The notes beneath the pieces were generated by a model. That model ran no database searches. It had not been told where the DNA came from and was given only the letters and a program-made list of their open reading frames with translations. Shown one piece after another: positions 44,432 to 55,909 of a DNA stretch of 64,000 nucleotides; positions within the stretch are counted from its first letter, which is position 1; each line of letters opens with the position of its first letter. The position numbers were made by a program, and so were the translations under genes. This DNA comes from Desulfocapsaceae bacterium (GTDB lineage Bacteria; Desulfobacterota; Desulfobulbia; Desulfobulbales; Desulfocapsaceae). The stretch is taken from the NCBI GenBank assembly GCA_031292275.1, contig JARLHL010000056.1, positions 1 through 64,000 of the forward strand, given 5' to 3'.

Positions 44432-45619
44432 CTAAAGAGTCCGGGCCTTCAGCATGGCCCTGGCAAAGCCCGCCGCCGCCGCTTTGATATATTTTTCATC
44501 GGTGCAGAAGGCGAGCCGGAAATAGCCCGGGAGCCCGAATCCCGCTCCCGGCACCGCCAGGATCTTTTCCTCCTGCAGTAGCCCGCAGAACTGCACGTCA
44601 TCGGCAATGGGGGACTTTGGGAAGATATAGAAGGCCCCTTTGGGCGGCATGAAGGAATAGCCGGCCTCGCGCAGCAGCGTGCAGAAAGTTTCCCGGCGCC
44701 TTGCATAGATGGAGTTATCTACGGAAACTCCCTTGAGGTGTGTGACTACCCGCTGCATGAGGGCCGGGGCATTGACAAATCCCAGGATCCGGATGGCAAG
44801 CGCCATGGCGTCCAGCAGCAGGCCCTTGTCGGACATGTCAGGATGAACGGCAATAAAGCCGATCCTCTCTCCCGGCAGGGAGAGTTCCTTGGAGTAGGAA
44901 GACAGAACAATGCTGTTGTTGTACGCCTTGAAAATACTGGGGACCTTCTGGTCATCAAAGACGATCTTCCGATAGGGCTCATCGGCAATGATGACGATGG
45001 CCTTGCCGAAACGGGCGCTTGCCTGTTCCAGGATCTTTCCCAGCGCGGCAAGCGATTCCTGGGAGTAGATCTGGCCTGTGGGATTGTTGGGCGAGTTGAT
45101 CATGATGGCCCTGGTCTTGGCGCTGATGGCCTTTTCAATGGCGCCCAGGTCCAGATTAAACTCCTCGTCGGTGCTGATTACCTTGCTGACGCCGCCGTGG
45201 TTGTCCACATAGAAATTATACTCGACAAAGTAGGGGGCCAGCAGGATTACCTCTTCTTCCGGGTTCAGCAGGGCCTTGAGCACAACATTGAGGGCCCCGG
45301 CAGCCCCGCAGGTCATCAGGGTGTCGCCGGCCTCAACGGATATGTCCTGTTCCTCCGATATCCTGGCGGCGATGACCTCCCGCACCTGCGGATAACCGGC
45401 GTTGGGCATATAGGCATGGATGCCCGGGGTGGTGTCAGCGGCCATATTCCGGAGAATGGTGTAGAATTCCGGCGGCGGCGGGACATCGGGGTTGCCCAGA
45501 CTGAAGTCGAAGACGTTCTCCTTGCCGAATTCGGCCTTCATCCGGGAGCCTTCCTCAAACATCTTTCGTATCATTGAAGAACGGGTCGAGTACCCTTTCA
45601 TTTTATCTGAAACAGGCAT
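44432..45619 (-). CDS. Class I pyridoxal-phosphate aminotransferase
   Basis: 395 residues, fold type I. FDFSLGNPDVPPPPEF, MPNAGYPQVREVIAARIS, GAAGALNVVLKALL, INSPNNPTGQIYSQESL, IADEPYR and the PLP lysine in SSYSKELSLPGERIGF are those of aspartate-type aminotransferases. The specific amino acid cannot be read out, and an aspartate or aromatic aminotransferase is possible. AAGGAG precedes ATG 45619 well. It lies 11 bases after the DnaJ-domain gene and may be co-transcribed with ftsY. Confidence 0.9.
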   Translation of the reverse strand: MPVSDKMKGYSTRSSMIRKMFEEGSRMKAEFGKENVFDFSLGNPDVPPPPEFYTILRNMAADTTPGIHAYMPNAGYPQVREVIAARISEEQDISVEAGDTLMTCGAAGALNVVLKALLNPEEEVILLAPYFVEYNFYVDNHGGVSKVISTDEEFNLDLGAIEKAISAKTRAIMINSPNNPTGQIYSQESLAALGKILEQASARFGKAIVIIADEPYRKIVFDDQKVPSIFKAYNNSIVLSSYSKELSLPGERIGFIAVHPDMSDKGLLLDAMALAIRILGFVNAPALMQRVVTHLKGVSVDNSIYARRRETFCTLLREAGYSFMPPKGAFYIFPKSPIADDVQFCGLLQEEKILAVPGAGFGLPGYFRLAFCTDEKYIKAAAAGFARAMLKARTL

Positions 45620-45630
45620 GGTGCTTCTCC

Positions 45631-46467
45631 TTATGCTTTATTGATCTTTTTGAAATAGTCGTAGGCGGCATTGATTTCTTTCATCTTGCTTTCGGCCACC
45701 TTTTTGAATTCATCGCCCAGATGGCTGACCTTATCAGGGTGATAGGTCATGCTCAGTTTTCGATAGGCCTTTTTGATGGCCTCCCTGTCGGCACCCGGCT
45801 CAAGTCCCAGGATAGCATAATACTGTTCGGTGGAATCGCGGCTTGCCGCAGTTGCCTGCCTGCCGCGATACATATACTTGGCCTCGATGGTGCGCTGATC
45901 GATGCTGGATATTTCAAGATAGCGGGCTATATTGCGGGCGATCTGCAGCTCATTTTCAGGAACGGAGCCCTTGGTGAACAGGATCTGGTAGATCAGCTCA
46001 AGCAGGATCAGCCGAGGTTCGTAGGCGAAGGTTGAACGGAATTCCTGCAGGAGCGAGTCCAGGGTTACAGTGTTGGAGATGGCCTCTTTAATCAGGTCCT
46101 TGACCCAGAGCATCTGGGTTTGGCTATAGTGCAGGTTATACTGAAAGAATCGCTGAATGGTGGAGACCTCCTCCTTGGTCACCTGGCCATCCATCTTGGC
46201 AATATTGACCAGAATCTGGACCAGCAGCCAGACAAAACGGTTGTGGCTCTCCGACTGTGAGGACTCGTAGGAGGAGACCTTCTGCTGTATCCAGTAGGTG
46301 ATGCCCCAGAAGAGACCGATGAAGAGCAGCACTCCTGCCATCCCCGAGAAAATGAGGGCGCCCAAAAAATCGATGAGGCCCCGGGCGCCGCCCGAGAGGA
46401 AGATGAGGAGAAGAAGAATGAGCAGACAACCGCCGCAGCCCGGTTTTTCGCGTCGTTGGTAATTCAT
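45631..46467 (-). CDS. Membrane-anchored TerB-like / DnaJ-domain protein (DjlA-like)
   Basis: 278 residues. Hydrophobic segments near 13-28 and 36-58 anchor it in the inner membrane. A TerB-like helical domain follows (about 75-190; [33 protein letters not shown]). The C-terminus is a J domain (about 213-275) with [24 protein letters not shown] and the essential HPD in TYHPDKV. The order TM-TerB-J is that of DjlA co-chaperones, which stimulate DnaK at the membrane. It starts 15 bases after ftsY on the same strand. Confidence 0.9.
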   Translation of the reverse strand: MNYQRREKPGCGGCLLILLLLIFLSGGARGLIDFLGALIFSGMAGVLLFIGLFWGITYWIQQKVSSYESSQSESHNRFVWLLVQILVNIAKMDGQVTKEEVSTIQRFFQYNLHYSQTQMLWVKDLIKEAISNTVTLDSLLQEFRSTFAYEPRLILLELIYQILFTKGSVPENELQIARNIARYLEISSIDQRTIEAKYMYRGRQATAASRDSTEQYYAILGLEPGADREAIKKAYRKLSMTYHPDKVSHLGDEFKKVAESKMKEINAAYDYFKKINKA

Positions 46468-46482
46468 GGTGTGTTGTCAGCC

Positions 46483-47649
46483 TTAAGCGGTCAGTTCGGT
46501 GGCGTCATCTGACTTTTTTTGAAAGAGGGCATCGATAAACTCATCGGGATCGAAATCACGCAGGTCCTCCAACTGTTCCCCGATGCCGATAAAACGGATG
46601 GGGATCTTCAGGTCGCGACAGATATTGGCAACGATCCCTCCCTTCGCCGTACCGTCGAGCTTGGTCAGGGTTATTCCTGTTATTTCGACGGCATTGTTAA
46701 ATAATTTTGCCTGGGAGATGCCATTCTGGCCGGTGGTCGCGTCGATGACCAGCATCACCTCATGGGGTGCACCAGGGATCTGCTTGTCCATGACCCGTTT
46801 AATCTTCTTCAGCTCTTCCATGAGGTTGGTCTGGGTATGCAGGCGGCCTGCCGTATCGACAAGGACCACATCGTAATTCTCTGCCCTGGCCGTGGCAAGG
46901 GCATCGAAGACAACAGAAGAGGGGTCCGCCCCGTCCTTATGGGCCACGACTTTAACTTTGTTCCGCTCTCCCCAGATCTGGAGCTGGGAGACCGCAGCCG
47001 CCCTGAAGGTGTCCGCCGCAACAAGCATCACAGACTGTCCGGTGGCCAGAAATTTATGGGCGATCTTGCCGATGGTAGTGGTCTTGCCTACCCCGTTGAC
47101 GCCGATGACCATGATGACGAAGGGGCCGGTCTCGGGCATGACCAGTTCTGCCGGTCTGGTTGACTCGGTGATAAAGGATCTGATCTTTTCCTTCAGGACC
47201 TCTTTGAGCATTGCCGGGTCAGACAGCTCATCGCGTTTGACTCTCTGACGGGCATGGTCGAGCAGTTCGGTGGTGGTGGTAATGCCCAGGTCCGCGGTTA
47301 CCAGGAGTTCCTCCAGGTCGTCAAGGAGTTTGGCGTCAATGACTTTCTTGCCGAGGAAGAGTGTGTCCATCCGGTAGATCAGAGAATCGCGGGTCTTAGA
47401 CAGGCGTTCGGAAAGGCGCTTGAACATGGAAACCGATTCAGCAGCCGGTTTTGCTTTTTCCGCCTTTACTTCGGACACCGTCTGTGTTGGCCCGGAGGAT
47501 GACGGCTTTTCTGGGGCAGGTACGGCAGGGTCGGATTCTGCTGCAAGCGGTTGGTCCGCGATGGCCGCGTTGTCGAGCGGTTCTGTCTCCTGGACCGGGA
47601 GGGACGTCTCCTCCTTTTTGGCGAATTTTTTCTTAAACCAACCAAGCAT
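46483..47649 (-). CDS. ftsY: Signal recognition particle receptor FtsY
   Basis: 388 residues. An acidic, Pro/Ala-rich A region (1-75) precedes the N domain (about 80-170, FKRLSERLSKTRDSLIYRMD) and the G domain with GVNGVGKTTTIGKIA, LVAADTFRAAAVSQL, DTAGRLHTQTNLMEEL, TKLDGTAKGG and GEQLEDLRDFDPDEF. FtsY docks SRP-ribosome complexes at the membrane for co-translational insertion. It is the first of a likely operon ftsY-dnaJ-like-aminotransferase. Confidence 0.97.
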   Translation of the reverse strand: MLGWFKKKFAKKEETSLPVQETEPLDNAAIADQPLAAESDPAVPAPEKPSSSGPTQTVSEVKAEKAKPAAESVSMFKRLSERLSKTRDSLIYRMDTLFLGKKVIDAKLLDDLEELLVTADLGITTTTELLDHARQRVKRDELSDPAMLKEVLKEKIRSFITESTRPAELVMPETGPFVIMVIGVNGVGKTTTIGKIAHKFLATGQSVMLVAADTFRAAAVSQLQIWGERNKVKVVAHKDGADPSSVVFDALATARAENYDVVLVDTAGRLHTQTNLMEELKKIKRVMDKQIPGAPHEVMLVIDATTGQNGISQAKLFNNAVEITGITLTKLDGTAKGGIVANICRDLKIPIRFIGIGEQLEDLRDFDPDEFIDALFQKKSDDATELTA

Positions 47650-47971
47650 AAGTCTCTATCCTTTTTGATGGCAATCTATTATTCTCGCACCTTTGATCCG
47701 GCGCTCAAAAGTGTCTGGGCATCTGGCGACCTATCATAGTACGGTTTGATCAATAAGAAAGCAACAAAAACAGTGGCCAAACCCCTGAGAAGGCGATCGG
47801 CAGCGACCGAATCCGCTGCGTCTCCGAGACGGAAAAAATTTGCTTTTCGGGACAATTACCTTACTGTAAGGAAAGCCGAAGTCGGATCTGTCTTGTATGT
47901 GCGGGTTGTATGCGCATTATATCTATTAATATTATACTGTTATAGTATTCTTTCCCGAAGGAGGAACAAGA
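47650..47971. other. Divergent promoter region between ftsY and mrp
   Basis: No gene is supported. The part next to mrp (about 47915-47955) is very AT-rich (atctattaatattatactg) and probably contains the mrp promoter; I cannot fix the -35/-10 boxes. Confidence 0.5.
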
Positions 47972-48916
47972 ATGTCATCATCTTGCGGAGGGTCTTGCGG
48001 GACCCCGGAAGCACAGCAGGCCGCCATGGCCCAGCAGGAAAACGCGATCACCCGGTCGCTTGGGAAGATCAAAAACAAAATCCTGGTCATGAGCGGCAAG
48101 GGCGGGGTTGGAAAATCGACAGTTGCCGTTAATCTGGCACTTTCCCTGGCCGGCAGAGGCCACAAGGTGGGGTTGATGGATGTGGATCTGCATGGTCCTG
48201 ATGTGATCAGGATGCTCAACCTGAAGGGGACCCTTGAGCCGCCCCAGAGCCCGGACGCGCTGATTGCGCCGCTGCAGTACAGTGATAACCTGAAGGTCGT
48301 TTCCCTTGAATATATGATGAGGGACAGGGACGAGGCCATCATCTGGCGCGGCCCTTTGAAGATTCAGGCCATCAGACAGTTCGTCTCCGATATGGATTGG
48401 GGGGAGCTCGACTACCTGGTGATTGATGCCCCTCCCGGTACCGGTGACGAGCCGCTCTCTGTTGCCCAGACTATCCCTAACGTAAAGGCAGTGATTGTGA
48501 CCACGCCGCAAAAGGTGGCCCTGGCCGATGTCCGTAAGTCGATCAATTTCTGTAAGACCGTCAAGGTCGAGATCGCTGGGGTTGTTGAAAACATGTCCGG
48601 TTTTGTCTGCCCGCATTGCAACGGGACGGTGGATATATTTAAATCAGGCGGCGGTGAAGAGGTGGCCCGTGATTTCGATCTGGCCTTCCTCGGCCGGATT
48701 CCCATGGATCCCAGGGTAGTTGTCGCCGGCGATGATGGAATTCCGTATCTGTCCACGGATGCCGACAGTCCGGCGGCCAAAGCCTTTGCCGAGGTGGTCA
48801 GTGCTATTGAGGTCCGCAATCCCCCGAAGGGGCCTGCCCAGACCCTGAAGATGGCCGATACCGGCGGTTGCGGTTGTGGCAGCGGCGGTTGTAATCCCAA
48901 CAAATGTGACTGCTGA
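47972..48916 (+). CDS. mrp: Mrp/NBP35-family Fe-S carrier P-loop ATPase
   Basis: 314 residues. Cys-rich N-terminus (MSSSCGGSCGT), deviant Walker A VMSGKGGVGKSTVAVNLA (residues 40-57), DVDLHGPD, IDAPPGTGDEPLS, and the CxxC of the dimer interface in VCPHCNG. The last 17 residues add seven Gly and five Cys (CGCGSGG and KCDC), an added metal- or cluster-binding tail found in several anaerobes. The N-terminal domain that many Mrp proteins carry is absent, giving an NBP35-like layout. It probably assembles or carries Fe-S clusters. GAAGGAGG lies just upstream. Confidence 0.93.
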   Translation: MSSSCGGSCGTPEAQQAAMAQQENAITRSLGKIKNKILVMSGKGGVGKSTVAVNLALSLAGRGHKVGLMDVDLHGPDVIRMLNLKGTLEPPQSPDALIAPLQYSDNLKVVSLEYMMRDRDEAIIWRGPLKIQAIRQFVSDMDWGELDYLVIDAPPGTGDEPLSVAQTIPNVKAVIVTTPQKVALADVRKSINFCKTVKVEIAGVVENMSGFVCPHCNGTVDIFKSGGGEEVARDFDLAFLGRIPMDPRVVVAGDDGIPYLSTDADSPAAKAFAEVVSAIEVRNPPKGPAQTLKMADTGGCGCGSGGCNPNKCDC

Positions 48917-48927
48917 TCTTCAGTCAC
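48906..48927 (+). repeat. Inverted repeat spanning the mrp stop
   Basis: Arms GTGACTG and CAGTCAC (7 bp, perfect) with an 8-base loop that contains the TGA stop. No T-run follows, so it is not a standard terminator. It may be chance. Confidence 0.3.
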
Positions 48928-49039
48928 TGTCCGGGGAGCAGGAGACCGGTGAGGCAGCGATGGAGGGGGGGCGGGGGCGGAAGGCTTACTGCTCTCTCCA
49001 TCGAAATGATGCTGTTCTTTTAATCTGTCGTGGAGATCT

Positions 49040-49669
49040 ATGATACTGAAACAACTTACAGTCGGGTCCATGGGAGTGTGCTGTTACATCATTGGCTGCA
49101 CCAAGACCGGCAGGGGTGCCATCGTTGATCCCGGTGGCGGAGAGAAAACGGTCCTGGAGACGGCCAGGGGCATGGGGCTGACCATTGATTATATTATCGC
49201 GACGCACGGTCATCCCGATCATGTCTGCGGCAACAGGATCATTCAGGAGGCCACCGGGGCCAAGATCGTGATGCATGAAGACGATGCCGCCTTTTTTTTC
49301 AAGAAAGAAATTCAGAATTATTTTTCGATGCTGGGACTGGAACAGTCTCCTCCCGTTGATATAACCGTCAAGGATGGCGACAGTCTTACCCTTGGGGAAG
49401 AACAGCTGCGCATTATCCACACGCCGGGACACACGCCGGGAGGGATCTGTCTGTATAATCCGCCCGACCTGATAACCGGGGACACCCTCTTTGTCGGCGG
49501 TATAGGCCGGACTGATTTTCCCGGCGGATCCCATCAGCAGTTGATCGACTCCATCCTCGGGCGTCTGATGGTCCTGCCGGAAGAGACCGTCATCTGGCCT
49601 GGACACGGCTATGGCGGGAGCCGCTCCACCCTGGGCGAGGAGAAGAGGGAAAATCCTTATATCTGTTGA
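49040..49669 (+). CDS. MBL-fold (glyoxalase II-like) hydrolase
   Basis: 209 residues of the metallo-beta-lactamase fold: ATHGHPDHVCG (THxHxDH metal motif), IHTPGHTPGGICLY, LITGDTLFVGGIGRTDFPGG and VIWPGHGYGG complete the metal ligands. Its short length resembles YcbL-type glyoxalase II-like thioesterases. The substrate is unknown. GGAG is 5 bases upstream of ATG 49040. It precedes selB by 18 bases, so the two are probably co-transcribed. Confidence 0.9.
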   Translation: MILKQLTVGSMGVCCYIIGCTKTGRGAIVDPGGGEKTVLETARGMGLTIDYIIATHGHPDHVCGNRIIQEATGAKIVMHEDDAAFFFKKEIQNYFSMLGLEQSPPVDITVKDGDSLTLGEEQLRIIHTPGHTPGGICLYNPPDLITGDTLFVGGIGRTDFPGGSHQQLIDSILGRLMVLPEETVIWPGHGYGGSRSTLGEEKRENPYIC

Positions 49670-49687
49670 ATAGAATCCGGGTGTCCT

Positions 49688-51619
<1,932 letters not shown>

Positions 51620-51661
51620 GATCCGTCCGGCACAGGTGAAGACCGCCGAGTCTCGTAAGGG

Positions 51662-53104
51662 TCAGGCCCTGTGCCAGTCGATAAGGAGAAACGACTGCGT
51701 TTCTTCCCGGATGCGGAAGTCATGGTCGATACGGAGCCCGGCGACGGCGATGACCCTGTCTGCAGACAGCAGGACCGGATAAAGATGCCGATCTTCCCGG
51801 GGGATGTGGGCGTCGGTGAGAAAACGATGGACCTTCTTCTTTCCCGGCGCTCCCAAGGGCCTGAAGCGTTCCCCCGGCAGGGGCGGTCGCAGCTGCAGAG
51901 GAAAGGCGATCGTGTCTGCATCCAGCAGCAGGGCCGTGAGCGGCGGTTGTTCAGGCCTTTTTCGGAGCTGGGTGATTTGCAGGACATGGCCGGCGATGGA
52001 AAAAAAACCTGTTCCCGGTACGGTCAGAGCGATTGCCGTCTCCTCCCGGGTATTGCCGCGGAAGCGGCTCCTGCCAGAGGGGTGCGAGAAGACCAGGTTC
52101 CCGCCGGTCTTCCTGACCCTGAGCCCCATTCCCAGATGCAGCTGGGCACCATTGTCGCTGTCTTTCATCAGATGCCGGATCTGCTCTATTTGACGAAAAC
52201 CCGGTCGTGTCGACATCATCCAGCAGGTCTTTTCCAGGATCCTGCGCTGCAGGGCCAGAGGGCAGTCCAGAAAGGCCTGGAGGGCGATGCTGATCTGGGC
52301 ATGGCGGGGTGGTGCGACCAGCGGGTCAGCCGCTATCGTCGTCAGGCCATTGAATGCCGTCTGAGTCAGCTGATCCAGCAGCTCCTCTTCACTACGGAGG
52401 ATTTCCGCCGTCTGCAGCAGGGTCTGGCGGATCGAGCTGTTGTAGTTCTGTTCAAGATAGGGCAGCAGATCGAGCCGGACCCTGTTGCGCAGAAAAACCC
52501 GTTCCCGGTTCGAACTGTCGATGCAGAAAGGGATGGCGTTTCTCTCCAGATAGGCGACGAGGCTTTGTTTCGCTTCCTGCAGGAGTGGTCGTATGATGGT
52601 ATCCCGCCGGAGAACCATACCGGAAAGACCCTTTCTGCCGCTTCCCCGGATAAGCCGAATAAGGATTTCTTCCGCCTGATCGTCGGCGGTATGGGCTACT
52701 GCAATTACTGCGGCGGCATGTCGCCTGCGGGCTGCCTCAAGGGCCTGATAGCGGGCAGACCGAGCCGCATCTTCAAGGGAGGTGCCCATACGCTTTTGTT
52801 CCGCCCGGACATCGACCACGGCCCGTTCAGCGGGTATCCGGAGGGTGTTGCACAGGTCTGCGATCAGACTGAATTCGTTTCCGGTCTCATCGGGGCGGAG
52901 TCCGTGATCAACATATACTGCAAAGAGCCTGACAGGCAGGCTGATCCTGGAGAGAAGGTGCAGCAGGGCAACAGAGTCCGGGCCTGCTGAAACCCCCACA
53001 ATGACGGTGTCGTCCGCTGAAAGGAGACCGTGAACGGCAATCAGATCTTCGAAACGGGTCAGAAGAGGATCCTGGCTATTTATCTCTGGTGATTTTTTGT
53101 TCAC
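51662..53104 (-). CDS. tilS: tRNA(Ile)-lysidine synthase TilS
   Basis: 480 residues. It converts C34 of tRNA-Ile(CAU) to lysidine. The N-terminal PP-loop ATPase region has VSAGPDSVALLHLL (residues 38-51), VYVDHGLRPDET, VAHTADDQAEEILIRLIRGSGRKGLSGM and IIRPLL. The C-terminal part has the TilS-C pattern LRPPLPGERFRPLG and VHRFLTDAHIPREDR. The PP-loop reads SAGPDS instead of the usual SGGxDS. It starts at GTG 53104 with no good ribosome site. It is divergent from the receiver gene at 53161. Confidence 0.94.
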   Translation of the reverse strand: MNKKSPEINSQDPLLTRFEDLIAVHGLLSADDTVIVGVSAGPDSVALLHLLSRISLPVRLFAVYVDHGLRPDETGNEFSLIADLCNTLRIPAERAVVDVRAEQKRMGTSLEDAARSARYQALEAARRRHAAAVIAVAHTADDQAEEILIRLIRGSGRKGLSGMVLRRDTIIRPLLQEAKQSLVAYLERNAIPFCIDSSNRERVFLRNRVRLDLLPYLEQNYNSSIRQTLLQTAEILRSEEELLDQLTQTAFNGLTTIAADPLVAPPRHAQISIALQAFLDCPLALQRRILEKTCWMMSTRPGFRQIEQIRHLMKDSDNGAQLHLGMGLRVRKTGGNLVFSHPSGRSRFRGNTREETAIALTVPGTGFFSIAGHVLQITQLRKRPEQPPLTALLLDADTIAFPLQLRPPLPGERFRPLGAPGKKKVHRFLTDAHIPREDRHLYPVLLSADRVIAVAGLRIDHDFRIREETQSFLLIDWHRA

Positions 53105-53160
53105 AGGTAAGCTTTTAGTTTAATTCTTGATTAATGCCTGGTATATCACAAGAGGGCGGG

Positions 53161-53613
53161 ATGTGCAACGTTGTGACCCAAAACAGGGGATATCCACCGC
53201 AGATGAAGAACGGATTGAAGATATTGATTGTCGAGGATGAATATATCAGCCGAACTCTTCTGTCTGGTATGCTTTCCGACTTCGGTTCTTGCGTTATCGC
53301 TGCGGATGGAAATCAAGCTGTCGAAATATTAGAATATTCTTTCCGTAGCGATGAGAGATTTGATCTGGTCTGCCTGGATATCGTGATGCCTGAGCTCAGC
53401 GGCCAGGAGGTATTGCGTGCCATGAGGAACATGGAAAGGAAACTGGGCATCGACGGAGACCGGGCAACCAAGGTGATTATGACCACAGTCCTGGGTGATT
53501 CCATAAATATCATGCAGGCGTTCAAACAGGGGAATTGTGAGGCATATCTGACCAAACCGATAGACAAAGTTCAACTGATTCAGCTGCTTCAGGATCTGAA
53601 ATTAATTGCATAA
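53161..53613 (+). CDS. Single-domain response regulator (CheY-like)
   Basis: 150 residues, essentially one receiver domain (about 17-140): ILIVEDEYISR with the acidic pocket, phosphoacceptor Asp73 in VCLDIVMPELSG, Thr in VIMTTVLGD and Lys in YLTKPIDK. No output domain. ATG 53161 has GAGG 5 bases upstream and is preferred to ATG 53134. The next plus-strand gene, 460 bases on, encodes an HPt protein, a natural phosphorelay partner. Confidence 0.88.
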   Translation: MCNVVTQNRGYPPQMKNGLKILIVEDEYISRTLLSGMLSDFGSCVIAADGNQAVEILEYSFRSDERFDLVCLDIVMPELSGQEVLRAMRNMERKLGIDGDRATKVIMTTVLGDSINIMQAFKQGNCEAYLTKPIDKVQLIQLLQDLKLIA

Positions 53614-54075
53614 GGGGTCCTCGAAGGAGTGGAATTTTCGCTCACGATCACGGCATGCCAAACATTTTACTGCAGCCATAGAGTCGATATCGAAGGCATC
53701 GCCTCCCTCCGAGGATACCATTTCGAGCATGTCGAAAAGATTGGACGAAAGGGGAATTATTCTCCGGGGCCATATAGAGCCCTCTCCTTTATTTTGCGGA
53801 ATGCATCAACCCCATCCTTGCGTGGTTGCAACGGGCAATGTATAACATTTATATGAAAACTCTCAAGAGGCAGGGCTCTTGCCTTGCCAAAGAGAGAAGT
53901 TTTCGGGATTTGTTGTGAGCCTGGTCCGGAGCCTTGCTGGTTGAAGGCCGGGCGTTGGTTGACCGGTACCTGCGGTAGACACCTTTGCTGGTTTCCAGCA
54001 TCTTGATTGCCTGCATACAATACTACTCCATTTCCACCTGATTCAGGTGCTTCTCGGTTGTCTCCTGGAGGACCC
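53614..54075. other. Intergenic region between receiver and HPt genes
   Basis: Short frames exist on both strands, but none shows a ribosome site plus a recognisable family. No strong hairpin. It probably holds a promoter for the HPt gene. Confidence 0.4.
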
Positions 54076-54414
54076 ATGACCTCAAAAGATTATGTTCATC
54101 AGATTACAGTGTATCTTGCCAGACAGTTTCATTTGGGCGAGGCGCAGATTTCCGAGATGCTGCCCAGTTTCATCTCAACCCTCACGGGACATATGGCAAA
54201 TCTGGAGGCAGCGCTCAAGAGTAATAATCTTGAGGCCCTGGGGAAAGCAGGGCATACGATTAAAGGCGCATTCTTAAATCTCGGCCTGACCGATTGCGCG
54301 GAAATTGCCTTGCAGATTGAACGAGGAGGCAAGGAGGGCGATCGGTCCACCGATTTTGCAGGTCTTACAGCAAACCTGCGTGAAATAATCGATATAATAA
54401 GCCAAGATTCCTGA
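54076..54414 (+). CDS. Histidine phosphotransfer (HPt) domain protein
   Basis: 112 residues, a four-helix HPt domain. The phosphorylated His is His60 in LGKAGHTIKGAFLNLGLTD, matching the HxxKG signature. ATG 54076 is preceded by GGAGG. It can shuttle phosphate between a hybrid kinase and receivers such as the one at 53161. No kinase is encoded next to it. Confidence 0.88.
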   Translation: MTSKDYVHQITVYLARQFHLGEAQISEMLPSFISTLTGHMANLEAALKSNNLEALGKAGHTIKGAFLNLGLTDCAEIALQIERGGKEGDRSTDFAGLTANLREIIDIISQDS

Positions 54415-54463
54415 GAGACTCGTCTTTCGCCTGAAACAGGCGGGATGGTGACAATCCCGGCCC

Positions 54464-55909
54464 TTATCGCGATTTCAGTATCTCCAGAAGTTGGGAATGG
54501 ATGTTGTCAAAGCCGCCGTTGGAGAGGATGGCTACAACATCGCCTTCTTTAAGATGTATCTGTAGATAATCAAGTATTTCAGGAGTTGAGGGAAATGAGC
54601 GAGCTGTCTGATTGCGATCCCTCAGGTCACCTGCCAGCTTTTCGGCGGAAAAATGTTCCCGGGCCGGGATATTGTCCATCGGCAGAGGGTTACGGATCAG
54701 TATTATGTCGGCTGAGCCGAAGGCGCCGGCGTAGTCGTTCTGAAAGATGGTCCGGCGAGATGAATTGGTCCGCGGTTCAAAAACAGCGATAAGGCGCCGG
54801 CCCGAGTAGGCCTCTTTTAATCCTGCCAGTGTTTCCCGTACTGCGGTCGGATGATGGGCAAAATCGTCAATAACGGTAATGCCCTTTTCCACCCCCCGAA
54901 CTTCCTGCCGTCTTTTGACGCCTTTAAAGACGCTCAACCCCCCCTCTATAACCTGCGGGTCAACACCGATATGGTTCAGGACTGCGGCCACCGCGAGACT
55001 GTTCAGGCAGTTATGACGTCCGGAAAGATTGACCGTCATCTCGGCCCATTGTCGGCCCAGGTGTCGGATGGAGAAGTGGCTTTTTCCGTCTTGGAAGGTG
55101 ACGTCTGAAAGCGTCCAGTCGAGATCGTGACGCATCCCGTATCCCTGGACAGGGCAGGGAGCATCTGCGACCACCTCGGCAACATTGCGGTCGTCAAGAT
55201 TGGCGACGATCAGCCCTTGAGGGGGGAGGAGAGCGACGAATTTTTTAAATGAACGCTTTATCTGCTCAATATCGGCGAAGATATCGGCATGGTCAAATTC
55301 AACTGATGTAATTATCGCAATATCAGGACGATAGTGAAGAAACTTAGACTCTTTGTCAAAGAATGCGGTGTCGTATTCGTCACCCTCGGAGATGAAATGG
55401 CTGCCTTGGCCAATCCGGAAATTGCCTTGAAATTCCTGGACGATGCCGCCAATCATAAAGGACGGATCCAGACCTGCATGATGGAGAGTTGCTGCAAGCA
55501 GAGAACAGGTCGTGGTCTTTCCATGGGTGCCGGCAACCACCAGGGAGGTTTTCCGGTCAATGAAGTATCGCGAGAGAGCCTGGGGGAAGGATAAGTAGGG
55601 GATCCTTGACTCTGCCAGTGCGGCGGCCTCCGGGTTTTTTCTGGTGATGACGTTGCCGACTATGACCAGGTCCGGGGGCGGAGAGAGATTGGCGGCGCAG
55701 TAGCCGTCTTTGATAGGTATGCCTATCCTGCGGAGAAAATCGGACATGGGCGGGTAGATATGGTTGTCCGAGCCGGTTACCCGGTAGCCGGATTGGTGCA
55801 GCATCCCGGCCAGGGCTGCCATTCCCGTACCGCAGATACCCATGATATGGATAGTGTGCACGTTCTCAGGGGCTGTATTCAGTGTTCTGTCAAGTTCAGC
55901 GCTGCTCAT
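54464..55909 (-). CDS. mpl: UDP-MurNAc:L-Ala-gamma-D-Glu-meso-DAP ligase Mpl
   Basis: 481 residues, Mur ligase family. IHIMGICGTGMAALAGMLHQSGYRVTGSD opens the UDP-binding domain, VVAGTHGKTTTCSLLAATLH is the ATP loop, TSVEFDHADIFADIEQIK and FDNIHSQLLEILK complete the pattern. IKDGY and the DNHIYPPMS segment are typical of Mpl rather than MurC. It reattaches recycled murein tripeptide to UDP-MurNAc, indicating meso-DAP peptidoglycan and cell-wall recycling. It overlaps the 61-residue ORF upstream by 14 bases. Confidence 0.93.
   Translation of the reverse strand: MSSAELDRTLNTAPENVHTIHIMGICGTGMAALAGMLHQSGYRVTGSDNHIYPPMSDFLRRIGIPIKDGYCAANLSPPPDLVIVGNVITRKNPEAAALAESRIPYLSFPQALSRYFIDRKTSLVVAGTHGKTTTCSLLAATLHHAGLDPSFMIGGIVQEFQGNFRIGQGSHFISEGDEYDTAFFDKESKFLHYRPDIAIITSVEFDHADIFADIEQIKRSFKKFVALLPPQGLIVANLDDRNVAEVVADAPCPVQGYGMRHDLDWTLSDVTFQDGKSHFSIRHLGRQWAEMTVNLSGRHNCLNSLAVAAVLNHIGVDPQVIEGGLSVFKGVKRRQEVRGVEKGITVIDDFAHHPTAVRETLAGLKEAYSGRRLIAVFEPRTNSSRRTIFQNDYAGAFGSADIILIRNPLPMDNIPAREHFSAEKLAGDLRDRNQTARSFPSTPEILDYLQIHLKEGDVVAILSNGGFDNIHSQLLEILKSR

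Noticed and set aside
51629-51675. Inverted repeat GGCACAGG/CCTGTGCC between selB and tilS
   Set aside because: 31-base separation and no T-run; too weak to call a terminator.
51671-52990. 439-codon plus-strand frame opposite tilS
   Set aside because: Antisense to a gene with clear TilS motifs; composition of a shadow frame.
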